This document shows, in pieces, positions 5,058 through 5,099 of a stretch of 5,099 nt of DNA; positions within the stretch are counted from its first letter, which is position 1, and the number at the start of each line of letters is the position of its first letter. The stretch lies in the NCBI GenBank assembly GCA_012522615.1, contig JAAYKB010000023.1, positions 1 through 5,099 of the forward strand, in the 5' to 3' direction. The DNA comes from Clostridiales bacterium. Lineage in GTDB: Bacteria; Bacillota; Clostridia; Oscillospirales; Acutalibacteraceae. The position numbers were made by a program, and so were the translations under genes. The notes under the pieces were generated by a model. That model worked only from the letters and a program-made list of their open reading frames with translations, searched no databases and was not told the origin of the DNA.

Positions 5058-5099
5058 GGGACTTGAACCTGTTCAACAGCGGAGCGGGTCCCATTGCTC
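5058..5099 (+). repeat. Broken copies of the tRNA-Leu 3' end
   Basis: Positions 5058-5069 are an exact 12-nt inverted copy of the T arm of tRNA-Leu (4982-4993). Positions 5088-5099 are an exact 12-nt direct copy of 4989-5000, offset by 99 nt and cut by the window edge. A 6-bp palindrome TTGAAC/GTTCAA (5063-5068 with 5071-5076) lies between them. Possible origins are an attachment-site duplication, decayed tRNA copies, or an assembly fold-back. No integrase is visible within the window. Confidence 0.6.

Noticed and set aside
4864..5094. 76-codon minus-strand open frame across tRNA-Leu
   Set aside because: It contains the MGLEPIRY-type peptide that arises from antisense tRNA-Leu and has no independent support.
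5051..5099. Possible second tRNA on the minus strand at the right edge
   Set aside because: The sequence has a TTCAAGT loop but the flanking T stem does not pair properly and no CCA follows the GGCTC end.

Overview
The window looks like an ordinary chromosomal segment of a Gram-positive anaerobe of the Clostridia, most likely Oscillospiraceae/Ruminococcaceae-like. This is inferred from strong sigma-A style promoters, AGGAG-type ribosome binding sites, encoded CCA on all three tRNAs, a divergent clostridial-type galactokinase, and an S4-RluA pseudouridine synthase with the NRIDRNTSG active-site motif. Base composition is moderate. No species can be named from the sequence alone.

Layout. Positions 1-81 hold only GC-rich hairpins. 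On the minus strand, positions 82-455 form a small tRNA operon: a consensus-like promoter (428-455), a leader of about 90 nt, a CAT-anticodon tRNA (254-330, Met-type, probably the Ile2/lysidine type), a structured spacer, tRNA-Trp (121-196) and a 19-bp perfect hairpin. Upstream of it, also on the minus strand, is an AraC-family regulator (491-1339). A 186-nt AT-rich divergent promoter region (1340-1525) separates it from a plus-strand galK-galT pair (1526-2815 and 2843-3811). galT converges, with only 13 nt between stop codons, on a minus-strand RluA-family pseudouridine synthase (3825-4805). The right end carries a perfect-consensus promoter, a tRNA-Leu(GAG) gene (4922-5006) and its terminator, followed by broken pieces of the tRNA-Leu 3' end up to the window edge.

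How the genes work together. GalK phosphorylates galactose and GalT exchanges galactose-1-phosphate with UDP-glucose, so the pair forms the core of the Leloir pathway. No epimerase, mutarotase or transporter lies in the window. The AraC protein has an N-terminal sugar-sensing (cupin) type domain like MsmR/RafR regulators and is divergently transcribed from galKT, so local control by galactose or a galactoside is the simplest inference. A perfect 9-bp inverted repeat places one arm on the araC -10 box and the other on the proposed galK -35 box.

No clearly novel system is visible. The points most worth a second look are the tRNA-like mini-element between the two left tRNAs, the scrambled tRNA-Leu 3' end copies at the right edge, the shared operator candidate, and non-canonical residues in the GalK sugar pocket and the GalT second metal site.
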